DNA from: Annona cherimola | Taxonomy: Eukaryota > Streptophyta > Magnoliopsida > Magnoliales > Annonaceae | Assembly (NCBI GenBank): GCA_030490835.1 | Contig: CM059975.1 | Location: 11,227,579 to 11,291,578 of the forward strand | Length of the DNA stretch: 64,000 nt | Direction: 5' to 3' | Shown: piece after piece, positions 49,371 to 61,344 of the stretch | How positions within the stretch are numbered: the stretch's first letter is position 1 | Layout: every line of letters begins with the position of its first letter | Translations under genes and position numbers: made by a program | The notes under the pieces: model-generated | The model's database searches: none | The model's input: only the letters and a program-made list of their open reading frames with translations | Told to the model about the DNA's origin: nothing

Positions 49371-49695
49371 GAGCCCGGAATGCGCTGGACCCAGCTCGTA
49401 CTGTCGAAGACAGGACAACGGACGTGTCGGCTGTAGCCCAGCTGCGGCTACAAACGGCGGCCATCCATGCGTTGCATTATCCTCGCAAGCGCCGCTGCCA
49501 TTGTTTTTCTAACACCGAGAAACGGCAACGGTTTCCATCGAAATCGATGCGCTAGAGATTAACGAGGATTATGCGCAAGGGAACAGTAAGCCACCCTACT
49601 GCCGCCACGTCGCCTCCTCAAACCCCTCCCAAGTCCTAACCTCCGGTAATGCGAAAGCCTATTCCGATGAAATTTTTAGTTATTCCACCGAAAGA

Positions 49696-49750
<55 letters not shown>

Positions 49751-49970
49751 GAAATTTTACGCACCTGTTTCTTGCTACAGAAGCTCTGAGACGTAATACC
49801 TGACTCGACTGACGACACCTCAAAGAATCCGAGACTAGCCGAATCGGCGATCAGCAATAGAGAGAGAAGTGCAAGTTTTCTTTTTTAAAAATAAATAAGT
49901 AAATCTCCGTTTTTTTCTCCTCCCGAGACTCGAGACGAAGGAGACGAAGGAAGTTAAGGAACCAGTGGGA
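49371..49970. other. GC-rich island without a recognisable gene
   Basis: A sharp local rise in GC and CpG (for example GCGCCGCTGCC, CCGCCACGTCGCC) in an otherwise AT-rich 20-kb stretch. It contains a (GA)n microsatellite and, on the minus strand, an open frame ending at a possible donor CAG|GTGCGT near 49764. It could be the promoter and first exon of a lost or unrecognised minus-strand gene. No downstream coding exons are seen. Confidence 0.4.
49699..49746. repeat. (GA)n microsatellite
   Basis: About 48 bases of uninterrupted AG repeat inside the GC-rich island. Confidence 0.95.
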
Positions 49971-50127
49971 AATTGTAAATTAATAATGATGCGGCACGCG
50001 TGAGGAAGGAATTTTGCTGTATCAAAATTACAAAAATGCCCCTGCCTTATTGCGCCTTAGCTGACTTGCCCAATTCGGGTCCGTCAGGACGGAGTTAAAA
50101 AAGGGAATTTGCGAAGGGGAAAAGGAA

Positions 50128-50560
50128 ATTTACATATAGGACCCTCAAGTTTCTTAAATTTGTATTGTTGACTTCTAAGTTCCATATTTACAATAGATAA
50201 GTGCATAGTTTTGGTCACCCTATTAACGTAAAACTCCAACACTATAAATGTGTTACTTGAAATAGAGCAAATACCCTTTCATATTTTAATAAATAGTTTT
50301 ATTTTAAAATATTTTGTCTAGCTAAAACTCTATAAAAAAAAAAGTGGCCCGAAAATTTCAACCAAATAACAATATATTTAAGTTGAATAAAACTACATAA
50401 GGAGCATTTTAATCATTTTCAATAAAATGATAATGTTAAGGTTTTACATTAGTGGTGAGATCAAAATTTTACATTTTCAAAACTTCAAAAGTTGTCTAGT
50501 GCACAATGGAGCTTAAGGATCAAAATTACGTGCAAATTTCTAGGTAAGAAAGGTGAAGAA
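50128..50560. repeat. Decayed MITE-like sequence
   Basis: GGACCCTCAAGTTTCTTAAA and TGACTTCTAAGTTCC at the left have loosely inverse partners at the right (GGAGCTTAAGGATCAAAATT). The style is that of the 12305-12602 element. Confidence 0.35.
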
Positions 50561-50627
50561 AAAATTGGTGAGAAGAATATAATGTGATGCACGTAGGGGT
50601 GAAAAGAATAAAAATAAGATAATTTGC

Positions 50628-51230
50628 AAATATGCCCTCTAGTTTGATGCTAATTGCAAATATACTCTCATTGTTTCATGAATTACATATTATTTTCACG
50701 AAGTTTCACATAAATTGCTTGTATATCTATGATAAATTTTTATCGCCAAACGTACATTAAAATTTTGGATAATAACAAAAATAATCTTATTTATAGCTAT
50801 ATTAAAATTTCATAGTTTATAAAACACTTAGTTGTGCAGGTGGAATGAGTTTATAAAAAACTCATGTTAATTACTAACATATTATCTCCTTCCACCTACA
50901 CAACTGAGTCATTTTTATCATATCCAAAATTTTAATGCATCTTTGGCAAGAAAAAAGTGTCATGAGTACGCAAGAAATTTTAGTGAAACTTTATGGAGTA
51001 ATATGTAATTTATGAAACAACAGGAATATATCAGCAATTAATGTCGAACTACAGAGGAATATTTGTAAATTATATTTTTATTCAACAACCGTCAAATTTC
51101 AGCTATTAACAAGGGTACACAGGCAATTTATATAAAATTTTGTGGGGGTGATATGCAATTCATGAAATAATTTGGGCATATCTACAATTGGCGTCAAACT
51201 ATAGGGGCATATTTGCAACTTACCCATAAA
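50628..51230. mobile_element. Palindromic MITE ('gcaaatat' type), larger copy
   Basis: The left end ATAATTTGCAAATATGCC and the right end ATTTGCAACTTACCCAT are inverse. Phrases such as CTAATTGCAAATATAC and its inverse TATCTACAATTGGCG pair further in. The interior includes a second inverted pair (ACTCATGTTAATTACTAACA region). Same family as 61517-61924. Confidence 0.55.
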
Positions 51231-51541
51231 TATATCGCAGGTAGATATATCGTCTGCATGATTTTGAAATCTTGTTGGTATGGGTGGAATAATTGTAATG
51301 TTTCCCTTGGTTAGTGGGATTTTACTGATTTCTCCTTGGACGGGGGTATTTACAAAAAAAAAAAAAAAATTCATAGTGTAAGGATTGTAAAAATACTTTT
51401 TTGAATATCAAATGTCACAGTGAATCAATACTAATAAAAAAATATATATATAAAATAGTAACATAGTTGTACAAAAGGATGTCAAAATGATAATAATATT
51501 AAAAGTAGGACACTTACAAAGTTAAGAAATCAGGTATACAT

Positions 51542-51914
51542 GGAACCCAATCGTATGCACCCGGGTGCATTCAGCCTCAGTGCACCCGGGTGCACTGCAC
51601 CTTTTTTTTTATTTTTTTTTTGAAAAAATTTTCATACAATGGTTAATCTAGGTTTATTTAACATATGTATCAATTTTTACTATTTTTGGAGACTTTTAGA
51701 TATTTTTTTTAGATTTTTAAAAATCAGTGGCATTTTTAAAAATCTAAAAAAAATATCTAAAAGTCTCCAAAAATAGTAAAAATTGATACATATGTTAAAT
51801 AAACTTATATTAACAGCTTCATGAAAAAATTTTCAAAAAAAATAAAAAAAAATAGGTGCAGTGCACCTGGGTGCACTGAGGCTGAATGCACCCGGGTGCA
51901 TACGATCGAGTTCC
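51542..51914. mobile_element. Foldback MITE with perfect 9-bp target duplication
   Basis: GGTATACAT lies on both sides (51533-51541 and 51915-51923). The tips GGAACCCAATCGTATGCACC and, inverted, GGAACTCGATCGTATGCACC are followed by the self-complementary TGCACCCGGGTGCA and TTCAGCCTCA. The arms then run as nearly perfect inverted repeats to the centre near 51725. 373 bp. Almost the whole element can form one hairpin. Confidence 0.9.
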
Positions 51915-53461
51915 GGTATACATAGCAAAAGACATGTAAGTGTGAGAATGTTTTTGTAATTTTTTTTTATTCATGTGTACACATACAAGTCATATGATAT
52001 AACAATCAATACATGCATAATCCTCTCAACATGGATGAATAAAAAAATACCATTCCAACTGGAGGGACGATAATCGAAAATGCCTACTAAAAATGCAGGG
52101 GCTGCTGTTCAAAATCGGGTCTCTTCCCTTCCCACGAAGGAAACGCTACCGTGGCGAATGTTTTTATACCTTTGTGCAAACAAACTCTCACTCTTAGTGC
52201 AAAAAGTATAACAAGTAGACTGAATAAATAATTACCTCCGATTTTCCATTGTTATTTATGTTTTTTATTCTTAGTTTTTTATATTTGATTTAAAGGCTTA
52301 TCATCTTATCATTGACGATGTTCAATTAGAACCAGTTGATTGGGCCTTCTGCGCCATTTCGTAAAATCATTATATCCATTGTATTTAAAATACTATATTT
52401 ACTTAAGAGTATAAAATTTGATTTAAAAGTAAATATAGTTAGGCTACAAATAATTAATTATAATTTTAAAGAGAATATAAGTTTGTCTCATCTTATGTGT
52501 AGCCACATAAATTTCTTATTAAATTGATTTTTATACTGTTATTAAATTGATTTTAATATTAAATTTGATTTTAAGTGATATTATTAAACAAATTATAAAA
52601 AAGAAAATAAATGAAAAAGTACTTCTCATTAAATTGATTTTACATGATATCGTTAAATAAATCATAACAAAGACAATAAATGAAATGGCTGGCTAGAGTC
52701 CGACAAATGAAGCAAAAATAGCCACTAGCCAAGTGAAACATTATACTTACCTTTTCTTTTATTTTAAAATATTTTTAGTTGGTTAAATTTAAGAGTCTCA
52801 TGAAATTAAGCTAGGCAGGAAAATTCCCTTCCATTTAGCGGCCAATCGCGGGCGGTTTACATGAATGAGGAATATTTATTAGCTGATGGGCGCAATGATA
52901 TTTAGAAGTTCCAAAATTAATTAGACTTTTAAATATGTTTTAAAAGGTTTGGCTTTCTCTAACTGAATTTGAGGGATTTGCCATGCTTGCATATATAATT
53001 GCATTTGTTGCCCAACGTTGACTGATATTTACCTTTTATTTATACAATTTACATCATTTTCTGTGCTACTAACATCAACCTACGTCCATCCTGCATTCCT
53101 TTCTAGTTTCTAAATTCTATCAACTTCTAATGCGAATCACTTAAAATAAATATATTAATGAAACGCTCTTTAGATTAGATGAAGAAGCTTGATTATGAGC
53201 AGATCACGGCCAAGTTAATTACGACGCAGGAAATGGAGGCCATGAATGTCATGCTTTATCCATGGGAAAGAAGAAAACAAGGACAGGGATAGTTGTGCGT
53301 GAGTAGGAATCTTCCACGCAACTTCCGGAGAGGAATCGATTGAAGTCTGCATGTGAATCCTCTACCACGCAATTTCCGTAGAGCAAATAAGTTTTGTCTT
53401 GATCATCGGTAGAAGAGACAATGAAAAGACGGGAATGATGTATATTACTATAAGCGACTAA

Positions 53462-53737
53462 GAGTGCGTTTGTTCAGGCCAAAAAAATATTAACTAAAAC
53501 TTTTCACTTTCCATAACTACTTTATTTTTTAATTATTTTTTTACATTTTCCTATACAAATTACCCTACTTTTCAATTATTTCGACACAATTACCCATACA
53601 ACTAACCTATCTATTTTAACTTTATTCTCTTTACTCCTCATTATTACTCCTATTATATCACATCATTTTCTATCAATTTGACAACTTCTTCTTAAAAAAC
53701 TTTTCATCAAAAGTTTTACCCCTAACCAAACACACCC
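53462..53737. mobile_element. Tourist-like MITE with TAA target duplication
   Basis: TAA flanks both sides (53459-53461 and 53738-53740). The tips GAGTGCGTTTGTTCAGG and, inverted, GGGTGTGTTTGGTTAGG are typical of PIF/Harbinger-type Tourist elements. 276 bp, no coding. Confidence 0.7.
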
Positions 53738-54011
53738 TAAATGAACAGTAAATACTTTGTCCAAAAGAATGGATTAATGAGATAAAAGTTGGATATATTT
53801 TAAATTTATAAATTTGAAATAAAATTCGTTTCTTTTTGTATATATTTTTAATAAAAATATACTTTTTCTTGATTTTTTACTGATTGTCATCTATGATTTA
53901 TCAATTAACTTTTGTACTTTATCTTTGACACCATTGATTGCAATGGCATTAATTTCTTTTAATTCAATTCCATTTGAAGCTTGGGTTTCAAATATATATA
54001 TATATCCATAT

Positions 54012-54412
54012 ATATAAAGACATGATTATATACAATGTATTGTATATATGCTTAAGTAACAATATTTATTTTTATTTTATTTTTATTTTTTCATAAACTT
54101 ATTTTCTTAAACGTGTTTAATTCAGATGCAAAGTTTTACCATTTTATAATAGTTATTTTTTGTTTTTGAAAATCATCAATTTAAGAGGCATATAGGTCAT
54201 TTTTCCCCCATTAAAAGACTTGATTTTTGAAAAATTAAAAATAAATATGTAAAAGTATTGTAAAATAACAAAAATTGATATATATATATTAAACACATTT
54301 AAGAAAACATATTTATGAAGTGGAATTAAAAAATAAAATAAAAATAGAGTAAAAATGAATATTATAACTTAATCATATATACAATATATTATATATAATC
54401 ATGTCTCTCTAT
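54012..54412. mobile_element. Foldback MITE with AT-rich tips
   Basis: The tips GACATGATTATATACAATGT and, inverted, GACATGATTATATATAATAT enclose family arms (AAACGTGTTTAATTCAGATG, TTTTACCATTTTATAATA) and a centre around GGTCATTTTTCCCCC. No clear target duplication. Confidence 0.65.
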
Positions 54413-54589
54413 ATTTTATTCCAATCATATATATCTATCTATTTTGTAAACCACGCACTTTATAGTATCAGGGGATGAATAAATTCATTTTACTCAAGCT
54501 AATTAGTATAATAGATGATAACATCTTCAACTGTCAATAAAATATTATTTTTCAATTTGTTAACTATTATTTTTTGAAAAAATTATTAA

Positions 54590-55620
54590 ATTCTTTTTTA
54601 TTCTTGTTTAATTATTACATAAATTTTTTGGTGGAAAATTTTTTGAAATTGAAGAAATAATGTGATATGATAAGGATAATCATTAGTAATAAAGACAATA
54701 AAGTTAAAATAGATAAAATAGTTATACAAAAAGTCATAAATAAATTATTGAAAAGTAGGTTAATTGTGTAAGAACTAAGAAGAAGTAAAAAATGATTAAA
54801 AATAAAATAGTTGTAAATGAAAAAAAATTTATACAAGAAAAATTTATTGAAAAACAAAAGAACTGTATATATTGTCCATTTATATCCTTTCTTTTACTTG
54901 ATATATCTCCTACATCGAACCAAACAGACATGACGTATCAAATATAGCAACGTGACAAATATAGCTCAATCGCAATCCTGTTTATTTTACATCGTTGTCC
55001 AGATGTCCCTTCTAAATTTTTTTATACATGTTTTTTTTTTCAGCTAATAAGAATAGTTAAATCGTGTTGCCCCTCTGCTGGGCGATGATAGTTCAAATAG
55101 TGGTGGGCGTGAATTGTGGGGAATGTCCACCGGTAGATATTCTAGAACAAATGAGAATATTGGTAGATATTTTGTAGAATGCTGTATATAAATTGCGAGA
55201 ATGTCTCAAGGAGTCTAACTGTAATACAAACTGAGATTATTGTAAAAAATACATGCCATAAAAAAATAAGACTAGTGTAAACTGATTAAAGAGGAATCCA
55301 AGGACTTTATAATTCAAATTTATCATTGTGATTCTATTCTTTTTTGTTTTGCTTCATGACATTTGGTAACGTAATTTTTAGTCAGATTGTGAGATAAAAT
55401 AGAGAGTGGAAAAGAAAATATTTTAAGAATTGTGTAATCGATATAAAATGATAAGGATGAAGTTGAAATAAATAGAATACTTGGAAAGTAAAATGATTGA
55501 AATATAGATATAAAGTTAAAAAAATTATTAAATATTAAATTATTTATGAAAGAATCCGTAGTATGTGTGGATCCCACAAATTCTCCTTGGACGTTATCAA
55601 ACATCCCCAAGATCATGTAA
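54590..55620. repeat. Two degraded Tourist-like copies
   Basis: Interior phrases of the Tourist-like family (AATAAAGTTAAAATAGATAAAAT, GTAGTTGTAAATG-like, ATGATATGATAAGGAT) occur at about 54600-54920 and 55340-55600, the latter next to CAAACATCC-type ends. Between them (54950-55320) I see nothing definite. Confidence 0.4.
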
Positions 55621-57390
55621 CAATTTCAATTTTTTCAAATAAAAAAGTTCGGTATTAGCATAATAATTTAAAGTTTTTCTATAAATATAATTGTAACATA
55701 CCGGTCCAGAAAAGTGATCCCGGCCCGTGTATTTAATGCAATATCCCAAGATCAATCACACATTTATGACAAAATTAATTATTATAATTTCATAAAAATT
55801 TCAAAAATTCCACTTCCACTAGTCATGTTCTCATTATTACATCAAGGCATAAAAAAAAATTTACAAGTCTATCATTCTCAATACATGCCTTTAAAATAAG
55901 TAAATAGAAATAATTATTCTTGAAAATCTTCTTGTAAATCTCAAAACACTAGTGTCCCACTTGATTTGATACACCTATAAAAATAATGGGTTAGTCTCAA
56001 CATGACTAGCAAGTAGAAAATTATTTGAAAATGGATAATGGCCCATTTATAACTTAATTAAATGATAAAATAATCATTTAATTTAATATCTTAAAAATTA
56101 GGCCTCAAATGCAAAATCAAACCCTTCAATTGAGTCCAGAAGTATCAAAAATATAGAAATGGGCTATTTGATTATTCAAATTGGAGTTCAAATAAATAAA
56201 TCATAACAAAATGAAATAAACGAGCCATATTATTCCACATCATCATGGCCCTTACTGCAGGTAGGTCCCACCTAGACCTCTCTCACTTAGTCCTTATTGC
56301 TGTAACAAGCTAGATGTCCATTTCCAAAACACAAGATCATCATAAGCATAAAAATATATATATATATATGCATTAAAACAATAAAAGCAACGAAAAATAT
56401 TTTTGTTGCAAATACAAGGAAAATTTCCTTGCCGCAAACCTCCTGGCCGAATTTACTTCTGACGAATCCCTTGCAGGCCAAAATTTATCCATTACGTAAT
56501 TTTATTCCAGGACGTCCGATGACTTTGGGATTTGGGCTATGTAATTAAATTTTCCACAGATTAATATCATGCATAAACATCATTACATTAACACACATCA
56601 TTAATATATAATTTTAATATCCATATATTTATTGCATATCAATGCATAAATTAAAAAAAAACTCAATGCATATAATTTCAAGCATAAAATTTCAACATAT
56701 TTTTCTGCAAAATTTTATATCCTATAAATTTAGGATTATAAAATTTAAATATGCAAAGCATAGTCTAAAAATTATAATATATAATATACATGTTTTATAC
56801 ATAACAATTGTATAAAAATAATCATAGCATTGAACTAAAATCAATTTCAAATAAAATCTCACTTGCCTCACGTAGCTTTCTGTCCTTCCACAATTCTATC
56901 TCCCGACCTTTCTTATGGATGCATCCCTACACCCACTCCCCAAAAGCCTTTTTATAAGAGGGTTCTTGTAGGTTTCCTAAAATTCTAGGAAAGGTATAAA
57001 AGATAAAATTATCACTTTAACTTAAATTCTAATTAAACTAAATCTTATCTCATCTCATCTCATCTTATTTCATCTCATCTTATCCGGTGGAGAGATAGAG
57101 ATAAAATTTGTTTTAAAATTAAATTTTATCTTAACCACTTTATCTAGGAGAGTTTTTATCTCATCCTATCTTATCCTGTGGGGCCCGTATGTTTGGGGAG
57201 ACAAAAATACAAAAATTAATTATATATATTTTTTTCCAATATTTTACAATAATAATGGTGGGTTGCTATGTTAATATGAGTTGTAAGACCTAGGGAAAGC
57301 TGGGAATAAAGCTTGAAAAAGTATAGCAAAAATAATAGAAGATGATTAAAAATAAAAGTTTGTACGATAGAAAGTTTATGCAAATATTTT
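55621..57390. other. AT-rich intergenic DNA, no recognised feature
   Basis: About 1.8 kb with short open frames only. A run of degenerate CTCATCTCATCTTAT-type repeats lies at about 57045-57090. No element ends could be paired. Confidence 0.4.
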
Positions 57391-57910
57391 TTTCATTTTT
57401 TATAATTTGGATATGTTTGCCAATGAAAAGAAAACATTGAGTTAAAACCTTTTCCTCTCTATAATTATCATATTTTAAAATTATTTTTCATATCTTTCTA
57501 TATAAATACACTTTTTTCTAATCAATTTTATACAAGTACCCATATAATTAACCTATCTATTTTAACTTTATTCTTTTTATACTTCATCATTACACTTATC
57601 ATATCATATCTTTTCTATCAATTTATAACTTTTACACCAAAAACTTCTCATCTAAAAGTTTTATTACTCCTCGAACATTGGTAAGTGGTAAAACTTTTAA
57701 ATGAATAGTTTTTAAAGTAAAGTTTTTGAAATAGAAAAAAATATTATAAAATAATAAGATTAATGATGAGGAGCAGAAAAATAAAGTTAAGATACATAGT
57801 TAATTGGTTGTATTGGTAGTTATCTTAAAAATAATTAAAAATGGAGTAGTTGTGTAAAAAATGTGAAAAATAATTAAAAATAGAATAGTTGTGTGAAAAA
57901 TTTTAGTTGA
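57391..57910. repeat. Two degraded Tourist-like copies in opposite orientation
   Basis: AACCTATCTATTTTAACTTT near 57545 (plus) and its inverse AAAGTTAAGATACATAGTTA near 57783 mark two copies of the Tourist-like interior, facing each other around 57665. Confidence 0.45.
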
Positions 57911-57913
57911 AAA

Positions 57914-58471
57914 AATTAGAGTCCAGTTGTATGCACCCGAGAGCATTGATATTCAATGTTCCCAGGTGCAATGCTCTTAGGTGCATACACACATTTTTTA
58001 ATTTTTTTGAAATTTTTTTACACAAATGTTTTTTTTTATGGTTATATTTACATACATCTCAACACATATTACATTGTAGTTCTGAGACATTTTTACAAAT
58101 ACTGAGATATATAACTCCTTCATAGAAATCCGGAGACACAGCTCCACTAAAAAATTAGGAAGACATAGCTTCCACCCAGCTAAAGGGAGACAACAGCTCT
58201 CACTCCACCCCAAAGGGAAACCACAACTCCCACACCATTTTTTCTAGGCCGAAATCCCAACGTGGGATTCGAACCCACAACCGCAGCCCCGCAGAAGCCT
58301 TATTACGGCTGCGGTCACCAACCGAGCACGCCTCGGTTGGTTTTTTACACAAATGTTAATCTAAGTGTATATAACATATGTATCAATTTTTATCATTTTA
58401 AAAAAATTTTAGATAATTTTTCGAATTTTTATATACACTCAAGAGCATAGAATTGGGCTCCAAAAAATTTA
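57914..58471. mobile_element. Foldback MITE interrupted by a SINE
   Basis: The left tip AGAGTCCAGTTGTATGCACC and the right tip, inverted, GGAGCCCAATTCTATGCTC pair. AAAAAATT occurs outside both ends, a possible 8-9-bp target duplication. The left arm stops after ACACAAATGTT and the rest resumes after the SINE. The right half is partly deleted. Confidence 0.65.
58031..58340 (-). mobile_element. tRNA-derived SINE with 17-bp target duplication
   Basis: TTTTTTACACAAATGTT is repeated exactly at 58014-58030 and 58341-58357. On the minus strand the element starts with CCAACCGAGGCGTGCTCGG, carries an A-box-like CTCGGTTGGTGA and the B box GGTTCGAATCC, then a body rich in short paired phrases, and ends in poly-A (T run at about 58029-58037). 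All parts of a retroposed SINE are present. Confidence 0.85.
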
Positions 58472-58474
58472 TGC

Positions 58475-58987
58475 TTAAACAAACACACTTAAAGTATGTT
58501 TGAAAAAGCCACCGCACCTAAGGGGGGATGGTATTCCACTTGCTTGCCACCAACTAAGTGTGGGATTGAGTGGGGCTGTTGAATCTCCCTTCATAGAAGC
58601 GTCCCTCATGAATTAATTGAAGCATATTGTTGATGTCTTCTACATGAAAAATGAAAAATGAAAAAATAGAAAAGTTTGTAAGAATATCTTATGGCGTGAT
58701 TGTAATAGGAATTGAGATAAATGTAAATATGAATCCAAATAAAAAAAGTATAGGTGTTCTAAGTCATATAAAAGTATTGAATTAAATCTGCATTATCATA
58801 CTTAAGACGACTTTTAAATTTTTAATATAATTTTATCCATTTCTAATATAAATTTACTAGTTATCAATACACATTGTTACATTCTCATGATAGATATAAA
58901 TTCAATTAATGGAATACGCCTTATATTTTAAACACAAGACAATAGAAGCTGATGAATAATGAAAAAGGGTCCATGATGGCAATGTGA
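58475..58987. other. Intergenic DNA, no recognised feature
   Basis: About 500 bp between two foldback elements. No coding or repeat signal that I can support. Confidence 0.35.
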
Positions 58988-58996
58988 AACAAACAC

Positions 58997-60296
58997 GGAG
59001 CCTAATCCAGTGCACCCGGGTGCATTCAGCCTCAATTTTTACTATTTCGGTAATTTAAAATTACGAAAAATGCCACTGATTTTAAAAAATCTAAAAAAAA
59101 TATCTAAAAATATCCAAAAATAGTAAAAATTGATACATATGTTAAATAAATCTATATTAACATCTTCATGAAAAAATTTTCAAAAAAAAATAAAAAAAAA
59201 TAGGTGCAGTGCACCCGGGTGCATTCAGCCTCAATGCACCCGACACGGAGCCTAATCCAGTGCACCCGGGTGCATTCAGCCTCAATGCACCCGGGTGCAC
59301 TGCACCTATTTTTTTTATTTTTTTAAAATTTTTTTTTATAAAATGGTTAATCTAGGTTTATTTAACATATGTATCAATTTTTACTATTTTTAGAGACTTT
59401 TAGATATTTTTTTAAGATTTTTAAAAATCAGTGGCATTTTCGGTAATTTAAAATTACGAAAAATGCCACTGATTTTAAAAAATCTAAAAAAAATATCTAA
59501 AAATATCCAAAAATAGTAAAAATTGATACATATGTTAAATAAATCTATATTAACATCTTCATGAAAAAATTTTCAAAAAAGTGCACTGCACCTATTTTTT
59601 TTTATTTTTTTAAAATTTTTTTTTATAAAATGGTTAATCTAGGTTTATTTAACATATGTATCAATTTTTACTATTTTTAGAGACTTTTAGATATTTTTTT
59701 AAGATTTTTAAAAATCAGTGGCATTTTCGGTAATTTAAAATTACGAAAAATGCCACTGATTTTAAAAAATCTAAAAAAAATATATTAAAATATCCAAAAA
59801 TAGTAAAAATTGATACATATGTTAAATAAATCTATATTAACATCTTCATGAAAAAATTTTCAAAAAAAAATTAAAAAAAATAGGTGCAGTGCACCCGGGT
59901 GCATTGAGGGGTGCATTCAGCCTCAATGCACCCGGGTGCACTGCACCTATTTTTTTTATTTTTTTAAAATTTTTTTTTATAAAATGGTTAATCTAGGTTT
60001 ATTTAACATATGTATCAATTTTTACTATTTTTAGAGACTTTTAGATATTTTTTTAAGATTTTTAAAAATCAGTGGCATTTTCGGTAATTTAAAATTACGA
60101 AAAATGCCACTGATTTTAAAAAATCTAAAAAAAATATCTAAAAATATCCAAAAATAGTAAAAATTGATACATATGTTAAATAAATCTATATTAACATCTT
60201 CATGAAAAAATTTTCAAAAAAAAATAAAAAAAAATAGGTGCAGTGCACCCGGGTGCATTGAGGCTGAATGCACCCGGGTGCACTGGATTGGGCTCC
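58997..60296. mobile_element. Expanded foldback element: four palindromic units within one 9-bp duplication
   Basis: AACAAACAC flanks the whole 1.3-kb block (58988-58996 and 60297-60305). The outermost tips GGAGCCTAATCCAG and, inverted, GGAGCCCAATCCAG each run into TGCACCCGGGTGCA and TTCAGCCTCA. Inside, the palindrome centre (TCGGTAATTTAAAATTACGA) occurs four times, near 59056, 59452, 59736 and 60090. Each is flanked by nearly identical arms; only the first left arm is mostly missing. Tip copies also lie inside at about 59220-59310 and 59890-59945. A normal copy, such as 51542-51914, has one centre. Confidence 0.88.
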
Positions 60297-60649
60297 AACA
60301 AACACCGGATGCAAGATGTCATGGTGGCCCCCAATAAGCATTGAAGCATGACGGAGACAGATGCATGCACGTTTTTCGAATTTCGATCTTTTTCCGTCGT
60401 GACGCGTTCCCCTTCTTCGTCTGTTAATGCGGCGGCCCAAATGGGCATGCTGCTGAAAAATTATTATTATTATTATTAATTATCTTTATCATCTGGAATA
60501 CAGGGTCACTTTATTAAAATTCCTTTTTATATTGACAGCTATACATTAGAACAACTGAAATTATAATCAAGTACCTCCACTATTCTCACATAAGGCGAAA
60601 TTTTTTTTTATAAATAACCCATCACACTCAGAAATTTATAAAACCTCTA

Positions 60650-60745
60650 CCGTCAATGAAAAAAATACAATTATTCTACCTGCATCCGGCGGGACTCAAG
60701 CTGGTCTCTTTAAGAGCAGAACCGCTTACCACCAGGGCAGCCTCA
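60650..60745 (-). repeat. SINE-like (tRNA-like) remnant
   Basis: On the minus strand, GCCCTGGTGGTAAGCGGTTC followed by AGCTTGAGTCCCGCC resembles a decayed tRNA head with A and B boxes. No complete tRNA fold or flanking duplication is visible. Confidence 0.4.
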
Positions 60746-61344
60746 TATCAAAATTATGAACTTTTTTATATCAAAATTTATATTTTTATTTCTAGATATT
60801 TTTTGAAATCAGAAGAAATTTTAAATAATAATTTCTCGAGCGGCACTGTGCGGGCCGTGGCACAGGATTATTAGGCCTTCGTAAATTTTCATTGATGGTT
60901 AAAAGCGTATATAGGTCTGCATCCAACCGGGCAAATCATAATTTCAATCCGTTAAACAAATTTTAGTTTGCTAGCTGGCTCTTCTGCTGCCCATATATTC
61001 TCAATAAATTCATTTTATTTTATTTTTTATTTTTTTGCGGCGGACTGAATGGCTACCCTACGTTGTAACACACTGCAAAAAATATTTTCATTAATTGAAA
61101 TGATTTTGGCAACCACTCTTCCCTTAGGTGTTTCTTATATCTATGGGCAACACAGTTTCGATCAAAATCATCGCAAAGAGCACTGTCATGTACATGCTGT
61201 AGTCAGTCAGTGACATGTATAGACTCTAATACATTATTGAAAGAAAATCAATAAAAAAAATTTAATTAGCTATATACATACACACACATGAGGGTAGGAT
61301 GAAAAAGAGGAGAAATAATACACGAGAGAAATTTTAGAGTCCGA

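Noticed and set aside
49636..49857. Minus-strand open frame with a long Ser-Leu repeat
   Set aside because: The Ser-Leu run is just the translated (GA)n microsatellite; no domain on either side.
58255..58340. Possible minus-strand tRNA gene with a perfect B box
   Set aside because: No acceptor-stem pairing is apparent, and the segment is continuous with a body and poly-A inside a 17-bp duplication, so it is a SINE head.
60186..60448. Two overlapping minus-strand open frames of 82-84 codons
   Set aside because: They run from unique DNA into the foldback tip palindrome (TGCACCCGGGTGCA) and show no domain.
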